Origin: Candidatus Moranbacteria bacterium CG_4_9_14_3_um_filter_42_9
GTDB lineage: Bacteria > Patescibacteriota > Minisyncoccia > Moranbacterales > UBA2206
Length of the DNA stretch: 13,564 bases
Reading direction: 5' to 3'
Assembly: GCA_002790635.1 (NCBI GenBank)
Contig: PFVN01000012.1
Coordinates: 1-13,564, forward strand
The position numbers and the translations under genes are program-made. Under the pieces are notes generated by a model, which was not told the origin of the DNA, made no database searches, and worked only from the letters and a program-made list of their open reading frames with translations. Each line of letters starts with the position of its first letter. Position 1 is the first letter of the stretch. Positions 6,158 to 12,916 of the stretch are shown piece by piece.

Positions 6158-6239
6158 TGTGCTTTTTTCGTCTTGTTATAGTATACTGAATTTATGCGAA
6201 ATATTCAATCAGCCAAAGATTTCTGCGAAAAACCGGGTT
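6158..6239 (+). repeat. Dispersed direct repeat, copy 4 (promoter and first codons of the DUF2142-like gene)
   Basis: Shares the pyrimidine block, TATAGTATACT (6177-6187), the 6-base gap to ATG (6194) and about 84% of the next 45 bases with copies 1-3. The frame begins MRNIQSAKDFCEKPG against MPKIQSLKDFSKKPG. The match ends at the start of the hairpin: here CCGGGT is followed by TTTATTTTAGCC, with no second arm, and the frame continues into a 493-codon gene. This copy is therefore the functional gene start. Confidence 0.88.
6177..6187 (+). promoter_or_regulatory. Core promoter giving a predicted leaderless transcript
   Basis: TATACT (6182-6187) ends 6 bases before the ATG, so initiation about 7 bases downstream would begin at or next to the start codon; no Shine-Dalgarno is present. 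A standard -35 box at 17 bp is not evident. The conserved T-rich TGTGCCTTTTTCGTCTTG block, shared by the repeat copies, may replace it. Confidence 0.55.
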
Positions 6240-7675
6240 TTATTTTAGCCCTGATTTTGGCCGGCTTCTTTTTCAAGGGCGTTTTTATCACCACCCTCTT
6301 TCCGATTTTCACAGGGCAAGACGAAGCCCGGCATTATAACTCTGTCCAATTTCTAGCCGAACCGAAAGAAAAAAATTGGCCTATGACTCCCCGGCCCATT
6401 GTTCCGGACAAGGCGACAATCGCGGACTACAATTTTTCCGAAGAGATCCGGGAGGCCGGAGCGGCAGCCGATTTTGATCTTTTCCGCCACGCACTGTATG
6501 ACACTTCGGCTTTTTCCGATTCCACCGGATACTCTGGCAAAAACGAAACGACTATTGATTCGCTGTCCTGGAAAAAATATAATGAACTTTCCCCGCCCGA
6601 CACTGCCGGTAAAAGCCTCTACCATCAATTAGCTTCTTTGATCGAAAAATCTTTGGACGGAAGTAATATCTTAGTCCGCTTTTTTTCGGTCCGGATTTTT
6701 TCGGTTCTCCTGGGAACACTCGCTGTTTTGCTCGCTTATTTAATAATGAGAACCATCGGGTTTCTCCCGCGGGAAAGCCTCATCTTGACCGCCATTGTTG
6801 CTTTTCAACCTAAGCTCTCCATGTATACGACCAACATCAACTATGACGCCCTGCTCATCCCCATATTTTCATTGTTTACCTGGGGCGCGGTTTCGAGTCT
6901 CAAAAAAGGTTTGGACTGGAAAAATGTCAGCCTGATGATTATTTCGATTACTCTCGGCATGCTCACCAAGGGAACGGCGATTGTATTGCTCGCGGTTTTT
7001 CTCGGTTTGGTCGGTTTTCATTTATACCAAAAAATCAAGCACCGGAATAAATTCTTACTCGTCCTTGCTTTGCCTTTGCTACTTCTGGTTTTTGGATTTT
7101 TAGTCCCGCGCGTCACGGCTTATTTGGGTTACAATCTCGTAGCTTTATTGCCTTTCAAGGGCAGCTTGACCGATATATTCTCGTCGCTGCAGTCATATCT
7201 GGGGAAAAGCCTGACCATGGGCCGATTCGCTCTTTCTTCCAGAACGTATTGGGGATCGCTCGGCTGGGAAGATAACTGGCTTTCCCAAAATTTCACCGAC
7301 ATTATCAAACTGATTGAGGCTTTTTCTCTCGTTGGTTTAGGGTTGTATTTTTTCTCGAAAAAGCAAAGGCCGGAATATCTCCCGGAAAAAAAATATGTGC
7401 TATTCCTTATTGCGATGATTGTTGCTTTGCAGTTGGGAATCCGTTTGTATGATTGGAAAATTTTTATTGAAACCGGCAGTTTGGCTCTTGGCACGCCCGG
7501 CAGATATTTCCTCCCGAATTTGGCCGGACATATTATTTTGGTCTTTACCGGCCTTGGAATGCTTCTGCGCCGAGAAAATTATTTCCGAAATTCTTTGCTC
7601 ACCGGTCTCATCATGATGTTCTCGTTTTCACTGTATCTTATTTTTAACGTGGTTTTGCCCCGCTACTATTTCTAA
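6194..7675 (+). CDS. DUF2142-like multispanning membrane protein, probable GT-C glycosyltransferase
   Basis: A 493-residue polytopic protein with roughly ten membrane helices. The first 15 residues are cytoplasmic and correspond to the dispersed repeat. The first long extracytoplasmic loop follows helix 1 and opens with FTGQDEARHYNS (39-50); the Asp43-Glu44 pair with His47 fits the metal/donor site of GT-C enzymes. Other family-like stretches: FQPKLSMYTTNINYDAL (204-220), LTKGTA (257-262), TYWGSLGWEDNWL (351-363) and GTPGRYFLPNL (433-443). GT-C proteins transfer sugars from polyprenyl-phosphate donors on the outer face of the membrane. It lies divergent from the AbiE module and 4 bases ahead of the next gene. 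It appears leaderless. The GT-C fold is likely; donor and acceptor are unknown. Confidence 0.85.
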   Translation: MRNIQSAKDFCEKPGFILALILAGFFFKGVFITTLFPIFTGQDEARHYNSVQFLAEPKEKNWPMTPRPIVPDKATIADYNFSEEIREAGAAADFDLFRHALYDTSAFSDSTGYSGKNETTIDSLSWKKYNELSPPDTAGKSLYHQLASLIEKSLDGSNILVRFFSVRIFSVLLGTLAVLLAYLIMRTIGFLPRESLILTAIVAFQPKLSMYTTNINYDALLIPIFSLFTWGAVSSLKKGLDWKNVSLMIISITLGMLTKGTAIVLLAVFLGLVGFHLYQKIKHRNKFLLVLALPLLLLVFGFLVPRVTAYLGYNLVALLPFKGSLTDIFSSLQSYLGKSLTMGRFALSSRTYWGSLGWEDNWLSQNFTDIIKLIEAFSLVGLGLYFFSKKQRPEYLPEKKYVLFLIAMIVALQLGIRLYDWKIFIETGSLALGTPGRYFLPNLAGHIILVFTGLGMLLRRENYFRNSLLTGLIMMFSFSLYLIFNVVLPRYYF

Positions 7676-7679
7676 CTTT

Positions 7680-8342
7680 ATGCGAAAATTTTCCGCTAAA
7701 AATATTTTCTTGCTCGCCGCGGCCATTTTGCTTTTGGTAATTTTGTGGAAGCTCCTGGGCGATTGGTCTTTTCCGGACACACACTGGCCGATTGAAAAAG
7801 GCGAAAAAGTGAAACTCAAAACCGAACAAATGATTGTCCAAAAATTTGTCGCTTCGCGCGATGGTCTCATGCGAATAAAAGTTCTGTTTGGAAATTCCGA
7901 TATTGGAAAAGGCGGCACGCTGGAAATGAAAATTTATGACGAAACCTGCTCCACCCTGCTACGCGACTCAAAGCTCAAAGTAACAGGCTTGGATTCAGGC
8001 AACACCGAGGATTTCAAGTTCGCTAGAATTCCCGATTCCAAAGGCAAGACATTTTGTATGGATCTGCGCTACGACGGCGCCAAAAGCGCCAATCTATTCC
8101 TGGAGAACAATTCCCTGCCGGAAAACAAATTTTTGTCCGTGAATGGTCAAGAATTATCCGGTCAATCAATTGCCATGCGCCCGGCTTACCAAAATGCCAG
8201 CAGATGGCAAAATATCAGGGAACTAGACCAAAGAATATCCCAGTATAAGCCCTGGTTTTTGAAGGGTCCTTATCTTCTCGCAATCGTTTTTTTCTTCTTG
8301 CTTTTCACCATTTCGGCCGTTATTCTACTTATCATTGTTTAG
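7680..8342 (+). CDS. Exported two-anchor protein of unknown function, partner of the DUF2142-like gene
   Basis: A 220-residue protein with an N-terminal membrane segment (about 9-26), a polar, beta-strand-rich middle part (about 30-190) predicted to lie outside the membrane, and a C-terminal hydrophobic segment (about 197-220). Two cysteines (Cys90, Cys126) in the outer domain could form a disulfide. Pattern segments such as QKFVASRDGLMRIKVLFG (54-71) and GGTLEMKIYD (78-87) suggest a jelly-roll/carbohydrate-binding-like fold. I do not recognise a named family. It starts 4 bases after the DUF2142-like gene with no Shine-Dalgarno, so the two are almost certainly translated from one mRNA and probably act together, for example as an accessory or acceptor-binding subunit (inference). 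Confidence 0.75.
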   Translation: MRKFSAKNIFLLAAAILLLVILWKLLGDWSFPDTHWPIEKGEKVKLKTEQMIVQKFVASRDGLMRIKVLFGNSDIGKGGTLEMKIYDETCSTLLRDSKLKVTGLDSGNTEDFKFARIPDSKGKTFCMDLRYDGAKSANLFLENNSLPENKFLSVNGQELSGQSIAMRPAYQNASRWQNIRELDQRISQYKPWFLKGPYLLAIVFFFLLFTISAVILLIIV

Positions 8343-8381
8343 GCCCAAGAATGCCTTATTTGAAACCCTTTTAAAGCCCAA

Positions 8382-8415
8382 AAATGGCCCTCTACCGGGC
8401 CATTTATCGCTTTTT
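8382..8415 (+). terminator. Terminator-like hairpin after the DUF2142-like operon
   Basis: Nine-base-pair stem AAATGGCCC / GGGCCATTT (8382-8390 and 8397-8405) with a 6-base loop; TTTTT starts 5 bases after the stem. It lies 40 bases beyond the stop codon. Confidence 0.65.
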
Positions 8416-8590
8416 GAGGTAATCCCCGTTGTCTATAAGTAACCCTTTATTAGCTCAATATGGCCCTTTTCCGCCGGCACGAGTTATATAAAGCTAGACC
8501 TTCGCCAAAAGCCTCTAGAAACCACTTGGATACGCTCTCCCGACCTAACCTTCATCCACTACTCGACTATTTTTCCTCCCGGTTTCATCC

Positions 8591-8616
8591 TTTACCTTAT
8601 TAGGTAATAAGGTAAA
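8591..8616. promoter_or_regulatory. Palindrome site 1, candidate operator of the TrpR-like regulator
   Basis: Arms TTTACCTTATTA and TAATAAGGTAAA separated by GG, perfectly complementary over 12 bp. It is identical in core to the site upstream of the regulator gene and lies 38 bases past its stop codon. Confidence 0.65.
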
Positions 8617-8653
8617 AAGGATTTTTTGCTATTAGTTAGACAAACAAAGTAAA

Positions 8654-9055
8654 TTACTTTAATAGACTTTTGAGCAGCCGATGACCGGGATATTTGTCCA
8701 GCATTAAATTTGAGTATGCTTTGTTTTTCTTTTGCACCCTCTTTCGTTTTATCTGTTGAGTTATTTTTTTAATAAATCCGTCGTTTTCTGCATATAGCCA
8801 AGAATATACTTTGGCGATAGTTTGAAAGCTTACTTTAAGTTCTCGACGAATTTCATCGTATCCTTTCTCTTCAACAAGCATTTCAGCCACTTGTATTCTG
8901 CGCGCTAGCATAAGCATTTCGCTCGGAGTTATGAGTCCGATAAAAAAATCAATGACTTCTTTTTTAGTTTTGAGATCCGTCACGATATCGAAAAATTCCC
9001 CGGTTATTCTGTATCTTTCTTCTTGATCAACCTGGTGCGTTTTTACTTTCGCCAT
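8654..9055 (-). CDS. TrpR/YerC/YecD-related DNA-binding protein
   Basis: A 133-residue, basic, all-helical protein of the Trp-repressor superfamily (YerC/YecD branch). The family core is visible: FFIGLITPSEMLMLARRIQVAEMLVEEKGYDEIRRELKV, within about residues 37-75, then the recognition helix SFQTIAKVYSWL (76-87). A lysine/arginine-rich tail follows (about 100-133), longer than in the ~100-residue relatives. The TPSEM-ARR segment corresponds to the repressor dimer and ligand-pocket region, but whether it binds tryptophan cannot be read from the sequence. Near-identical palindromes lie 23 bases before its ATG and 38 bases after its stop, and a third copy lies upstream of the membrane-protein operon, making it the obvious candidate to bind them. 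No Shine-Dalgarno is visible. Confidence 0.85.
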   Translation of the reverse strand: MAKVKTHQVDQEERYRITGEFFDIVTDLKTKKEVIDFFIGLITPSEMLMLARRIQVAEMLVEEKGYDEIRRELKVSFQTIAKVYSWLYAENDGFIKKITQQIKRKRVQKKNKAYSNLMLDKYPGHRLLKSLLK

Positions 9056-9077
9056 ATGTTATATATTGATTTCACTA

Positions 9078-9105
9078 CTTTACCTTATTAGGTAATAAGG
9101 TAAAG
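9078..9105. promoter_or_regulatory. Palindrome site 2, candidate autoregulatory operator
   Basis: Arms CTTTACCTTATTA and TAATAAGGTAAAG around GG, perfect over 13 bp, located in the leader of the TrpR-like gene. On the minus strand a weak promoter (AAGACA, 16 bases, TATAAC ending near 9119) would place this site just downstream of the start point, where a bound dimer could block elongation or initiation. Confidence 0.7.
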
Positions 9106-9164
9106 TTATTAGTTAGTTATAATTGCTGGTAAATTTTTGTCTTTAAAAATATTTTACTAATGGA

Positions 9165-12047
9165 CTATTGCAAAAACTTTATAGATCTCAAACTTTCAGC
9201 CAGCAAGTTTTTAGCTGGATTAATGATTGAAGCGTTTTTATTTATGTAAGCGACCAGAAAATCGATTTGTCTGTTCACCGCCCGTATCAGCTGATTTTTG
9301 AGATATTCGCGCCAGGCGGGCGAGATGGCTGATGTTTTGGAGAGGACGTTAATCAGACCGATAGCGCTGGCCGTTATTTTCAAATTTTTCAGCAAAAATT
9401 GTTTTTCGCGGTCGGTTTTGATAAAGCCAAGCGTGTGATAGTGATTGGTATTATTAATTATCGAATATATGCTGGCACTTGTTTTCAGGGCGACTTCTTG
9501 TTGATTTTGATTCCCTGCCCGATCCGTCGCAGTGACTATAAAATTATGTTCGCCCAGCCCTAGAAGCGAGAGATCCGCGCTTTCCCCGACCGGCTGGCTG
9601 TCAAATAGCGCCTCCTCCGAAACAATTCCGGAAATTGCATCGCTGGCAGTATAGCTGAAATTGAGTATCTGATCATTGAGATAATTTTTGTCTTCTGGAG
9701 ACGCGATATTTATATCTGGCCTTGTTTTATCAATGTTTATTCCGGAAACAGTTGTGCTGGCTGTGTTGCCGGCATTGTCGATAGCCGTTCCACTTGCCGA
9801 TTGACCCGCGCCCTCAGTTGATATGATTATATCCGGCGTAACGGAGACCACTCCTGAATCAGCGTCTGTTGCGTCAAAATGCACAATAACGTCACCATTA
9901 TACCAGCCATTGGCATTGGGGCTAGTTGTTACCCAGCCGGTGATGGTCGGAGGGATTGCGTCTCCCATTTCGATGATAATTTCATCTCCAGAAACCAGGG
10001 CGCTTTTTTCTTCCAATTGACCGGTTGTCGCGCTTCCTTCTAGAATTACAGTTGATTCAATGGCATTATCTGGATTAACCGGATCTTCGGAAATTTTTGT
10101 CACTTCAACTTTGTATTCCCCGTCTTCCGTTCCTTGAGTAAAAATTTTATATTCTCCGTCTTCCGGATTAGGAATAGTCAAAAATTCACTGGCTGTTTCG
10201 TAGCCAGTGTAATACGCGCCGCCTATTTCGTTGAAGATTTGTCCAGGATGATCAAAATCCTTTCCGACTCTCCGGCCGGTATTTGTTTCTACGACTTGGA
10301 TGTCGATGGGAGAAAAAACGAAAAACGCTACGATATCGCTTATCTTTTCGAAAACACTTTTTTTCTCCGGCGGCTTATTGTTCAGCAATTCATAGACCCG
10401 ATCGACTTCTTTGGCTGGCAAATCAGAGTGTTTGAAATTTGATGGGATTGTTTCATCAGCTACAATGTTGCTGGCAGAAAAAATCGGCACTGTTCCATCG
10501 CCACTGCCGTATTCTAAGCCATGCTCGCCAAAAATATCATCAAAGTTTTTCGGATAACCATGCTCCCACAGCGTTTCATCGCTGATCGAAACAACATTTA
10601 TTTTTGATATAGTGCTGCTCGGATCATCCAAGTTCCCGACAATATTGTTAAATTCCACATTTTTCATATTTAATATACGCGCAGAAGAATTTAGGTTGAC
10701 CAAAAAATCATTGATGGGATAATTATTTGGGTAGCCTCTTAGCTGTCCATTTTCCGTATCAAACAGATAATCGTAAGTTGGTAAAAGCTCTCTGACTGAT
10801 TCCATCGGTCGATTTCTAACGTAATCAAAAATATCGGAAAAACCTTTTTCAGTAGCTTCCCATCTAAAAAAGTCTTCTATAAACATCCCGAAGATATCTA
10901 TTTTTGATTTTGCCAGTTTACCTCCCTCCCAAACTAAATAGTCTTTGGGCGCGCCATTGTGCGGGGTGCCCAATGTTATCAGCTGATCGATATCGTTCAA
11001 ATAATACTCGGATTCTATATATTCCCGGGCCAGCAAACCCCCCATTGAATGAGCCACAATATCAACTTTGGGCCAGTTGTTAAGCAGTTTTATTTCTCCT
11101 ATTTTGTCCCCAAGCAATTTTGCGTTTTCAACATTGCTGTCTCGCCATTCATATGGAAAAGTGAATAAATTCTGGCCAGAGATATAGTCATTCTCCCCAA
11201 ATACTTCCAGCAGGCCATTATATGAGCCGAAAATTGGATCAATCTTTTTTTCGCCAAAGACATCGAACGATCCCATTATTCCCGGTATAATAATGACTGG
11301 ATCGATAAAATTTTCGGTTGTCAGCCAGTCAGAATAATCAATCCGCCCTTCCATCTTGTCGAAATAACATATGCCTGATGCGCTACATGTTTTGGGCGGA
11401 CCAGATGAATTACCCCACCAATTATATTTAAAATCCGCCTGGGTTCCGAAACGGTTCTGAAAAAAAACATCCGCAAGATTATTGTTGGAAAACTTGCTCC
11501 GGTTAACCCGAATTTTTTCTGCGTCCTGATTTATTATTGAAATTGCCACATCATTATCGTGGAAATTACAGCCTTGCGCGTCCAGCCATCCGCCATTCAC
11601 TTGTATTCCTCCGATATATGAAGCCATGGCCCTGTTGATGATCGGTTTATTTCCGGTTATGTAGACATCCAAACCGGACCCGCTCATATCAACGTTTCTC
11701 ATCAGAAGCTTTGCGCCGCCTTCTACCGCAATCGAATAATTTTGCGATGCTTCGGCCTTCTGGAATATAACAGGCTCTTTGAGAGTGCCGCTGACTATCA
11801 TGTTTCCTTCAATGTCTATCCCGCCATTGTCAAAAGTTATTGTAATTCCATTTTTTATCACGAGCGTAGCTCCTGGCATAATATGCACCGGATTGCTTAC
11901 ACTTCTATCAGCTGTCCACTCCTCATATTCAACTATTTCCTCAGTCTCTACTTCCTGGGAATAAACAAAAACATTGGAAAATGATATTGGATAAAAAATA
12001 GAAACTGCAAGTATTACAAATAAGCAGATTGGTCTAAATAATTTCAT
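9165..12047 (-). CDS. Secreted beta-helix / LCAT-like lipase / Ig-like multidomain protein
   Basis: A 960-residue exported protein. Signal peptide about 1-30. Residues about 45-245 form a right-handed parallel beta-helix, closing with the typical YNWWGNSSGPP (208-218) and DYSDWL elements. A lipase domain follows (about 248-555) with the LCAT-family pattern: IIPGIMGS (253-260, oxyanion loop), AHSMGG with nucleophile Ser334, TLGTPHNGAP (358-367), GSGDGTVP with Asp517, and His540 in FKHSDLP; the triad is complete. Then come a beta-rich linker with two EDGEYK-containing segments (about 575-695), two Ig-like domains (about 697-775 and 776-858, each with a TD/SDA..SG and TA.D.AGN pattern) and a C-terminal helical bundle (870-960). 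It probably attacks lipids or ester-linked surface material outside the cell. Its ATG overlaps the TGA of the upstream membrane gene. Confidence 0.9.
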   Translation of the reverse strand: MKLFRPICLFVILAVSIFYPISFSNVFVYSQEVETEEIVEYEEWTADRSVSNPVHIMPGATLVIKNGITITFDNGGIDIEGNMIVSGTLKEPVIFQKAEASQNYSIAVEGGAKLLMRNVDMSGSGLDVYITGNKPIINRAMASYIGGIQVNGGWLDAQGCNFHDNDVAISIINQDAEKIRVNRSKFSNNNLADVFFQNRFGTQADFKYNWWGNSSGPPKTCSASGICYFDKMEGRIDYSDWLTTENFIDPVIIIPGIMGSFDVFGEKKIDPIFGSYNGLLEVFGENDYISGQNLFTFPYEWRDSNVENAKLLGDKIGEIKLLNNWPKVDIVAHSMGGLLAREYIESEYYLNDIDQLITLGTPHNGAPKDYLVWEGGKLAKSKIDIFGMFIEDFFRWEATEKGFSDIFDYVRNRPMESVRELLPTYDYLFDTENGQLRGYPNNYPINDFLVNLNSSARILNMKNVEFNNIVGNLDDPSSTISKINVVSISDETLWEHGYPKNFDDIFGEHGLEYGSGDGTVPIFSASNIVADETIPSNFKHSDLPAKEVDRVYELLNNKPPEKKSVFEKISDIVAFFVFSPIDIQVVETNTGRRVGKDFDHPGQIFNEIGGAYYTGYETASEFLTIPNPEDGEYKIFTQGTEDGEYKVEVTKISEDPVNPDNAIESTVILEGSATTGQLEEKSALVSGDEIIIEMGDAIPPTITGWVTTSPNANGWYNGDVIVHFDATDADSGVVSVTPDIIISTEGAGQSASGTAIDNAGNTASTTVSGINIDKTRPDINIASPEDKNYLNDQILNFSYTASDAISGIVSEEALFDSQPVGESADLSLLGLGEHNFIVTATDRAGNQNQQEVALKTSASIYSIINNTNHYHTLGFIKTDREKQFLLKNLKITASAIGLINVLSKTSAISPAWREYLKNQLIRAVNRQIDFLVAYINKNASIINPAKNLLAESLRSIKFLQ

Positions 12048-12292
12048 TTTTTTATTACTTTTCTTATTATCAAAAATAAAATTACAAATATAGAAATTAG
12101 GAGATATATAAAAGCCATAAAAGACATTCCTTTATAGTAGAATGCGCTTGAGATAATCAGTGTCACAACAACAACAATCCATTGTGTCTTAAAAATTTTA
12201 TAAAATATCCAAGCAGCCAATAAGCTCACCACGAGAGAGCTGAAAAAAATCGCGATGCTTGCTAATCCATAGTAGGCAAAAAATCCATCCAT
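12044..12292 (-). CDS. Small three-helix membrane protein, unknown
   Basis: An 82-residue, very hydrophobic protein with three predicted membrane helices (about 10-33, 37-54 and 57-78) and a basic C-terminal end (RKVIKK). No family recognised. Its TGA stop overlaps the ATG of the lipase gene (ATGA), so the two are translationally coupled; a role in secretion, anchoring or immunity for the lipase is possible but unproven. No Shine-Dalgarno before its ATG. Lies 52 bases behind the next upstream gene. Confidence 0.7.
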   Translation of the reverse strand: MDGFFAYYGLASIAIFFSSLVVSLLAAWIFYKIFKTQWIVVVVTLIISSAFYYKGMSFMAFIYLLISIFVILFLIIRKVIKK

Positions 12293-12344
12293 ATTTTTAA
12301 ATTTATTAAATTAATTATTATTGAAAATAGATTGGCTATTTACT

Positions 12345-12659
12345 TTAAGCGAAGATCGTACTTTGATTTGTTTCTGCATTTCTTTTTTTAATATAGTTTA
12401 CGATGAGCAAGGCCAAGAACGCCACATTTATCCAAGGCCAATATTTGTTAACTACGGGATAAAAAAATTTCGGATATAATCTGTAATTGCCCATAAAATA
12501 TAAGTAAAAAAAGAAGTTTAGGGTTGCTGATATGGAAAATATTGCCTCGAAAATAAGCTTTTTTTTGAAGAAAAACCACGCTACAATAAAACCCGCCGTG
12601 ATAATTATTAAATAAATTAGATTAGCAATTGCGCTTCCAAGGCCTATATCATCTAGCAT
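12345..12659 (-). CDS. Small three-helix membrane protein, unknown
   Basis: A 104-residue protein from ATG at 12659. A longer TTG-initiated form (12683) is possible, but its start lies inside a stable hairpin (12676-12696), whereas the ATG has GTGGAA about 7 bases upstream; I chose the ATG. Three membrane helices are predicted (from the ATG, about residues 8-31, 35-57 and 75-90), with aromatic-rich loops (YRLYPKFFYPVVNKYWPW). No family recognised. It appears to be the first gene of a minus-strand operon with the 82-residue membrane protein and the lipase. Confidence 0.7.
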   Translation of the reverse strand: MLDDIGLGSAIANLIYLIIITAGFIVAWFFFKKKLIFEAIFSISATLNFFFYLYFMGNYRLYPKFFYPVVNKYWPWINVAFLALLIVNYIKKRNAETNQSTIFA

Positions 12660-12675
12660 ATTTATTTCCACAACC

Positions 12676-12696
12676 TTCCGCAATTTTCTTGCGGAA
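12676..12696. other. Leader hairpin
   Basis: TTCCGCAA and TTGCGGAA form a perfect 8-bp stem with a 5-base loop, 17 bases upstream of the membrane-gene ATG. It has no adjacent T tract on the minus strand, so it may protect the mRNA 5' region or control access to the start rather than terminate. Confidence 0.55.
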
Positions 12697-12702
12697 AATT
12701 AT

Positions 12703-12767
12703 GTTTAGTTAAAAAATAAAAAATAAAATCCGAGGTTTGCCCCCCCCGGATAACCTAGCCGATTTTA
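12703..12767 (-). terminator. Terminator or attenuator hairpin with long T-rich tail
   Basis: On the minus strand, AGGTT (12756-12752) and ATCCG (12751-12747) are followed by a G-rich loop, then AACCT (12737-12733) and CGGAT (12732-12728), then TTTATTTTTTATTTTTT. The two possible stems interleave. It lies between a predicted promoter (-10 at 12791-12786) and the membrane-gene ATG, so it could be an attenuator; otherwise it may terminate read-through from the rubrerythrin gene. Confidence 0.55.
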
Positions 12768-12785
12768 AGTATTCATTTCTCTTTT

Positions 12786-12814
12786 ATTATCTAAAAAAAA
12801 TCCAAAATAAGCAA
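12786..12814 (-). promoter_or_regulatory. Predicted promoter of the membrane protein-lipase operon
   Basis: On the minus strand, TTGCTT (12814-12809) is followed after 17 bases by GATAAT (12791-12786). It implies a leader of about 120 bases containing two hairpins. A single perfect DnaA-box-like TTATCCACA (12832-12824) lies just upstream. Confidence 0.5.
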
Positions 12815-12858
12815 TGTTCTGGCTGTGGATAACTTAAAAGTAATTTGGACAAAGTAAC

Positions 12859-12884
12859 ACTACCTCATTAGGTAATAAGGTAGT
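12859..12884. promoter_or_regulatory. Palindrome site 3, candidate operator of the TrpR-like regulator
   Basis: Arms ACTACCTCATTA and TAATAAGGTAGT around GG. One base pair is unmatched (C in CTCATTA), and the core is otherwise as in sites 1 and 2. It lies 33 bases past the rubrerythrin stop and about 45 bases upstream of the predicted -35 box of the membrane-lipase operon. Confidence 0.6.
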
Positions 12885-12916
12885 ATCTAAAATAATTCGA
12901 TGGTTATAAAATATTT

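Larger units (their letters stand above)
8343..8653. other. Non-coding gap between convergent genes
   Basis: About 310 bases between the plus-strand operon and the minus-strand regulator. It holds the terminator hairpin (8382-8415) and palindrome site 1 (8591-8616), which with ATCC/GGAT outer arms and a following T6 may also act as a second plus-strand terminator. I see no gene or RNA in the rest. Confidence 0.5.

Noticed and set aside
1847..6239. Integron gene-cassette array
   Set aside because: The layout (gene followed by a hairpin-bearing repeat) is similar, but the repeats show no GTTRRRY/RYYYAAC core sites, they contain a promoter and ORF, and no integrase is in the window.
1847..6239. 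CRISPR array
   Set aside because: The repeats are about 98 bp and 1.3-1.6 kb apart with genes between them, not short regular spacers.
8654..9055. Mobile element bounded by palindromes 8591-8616 and 9078-9105
   Set aside because: The sites are symmetrical operators with a third copy elsewhere, there are no target duplications or transposase, and the enclosed gene is a DNA-binding protein.
12345..12683. TTG start for the first membrane gene
   Set aside because: The TTG lies inside a stable hairpin; the ATG at 12659 has a better placed purine-rich site.
12824..12832. Replication origin (TTATCCACA DnaA box)
   Set aside because: A single box without a cluster, AT-rich unwinding element with further boxes, or a dnaA/dnaN neighbour; likely chance.
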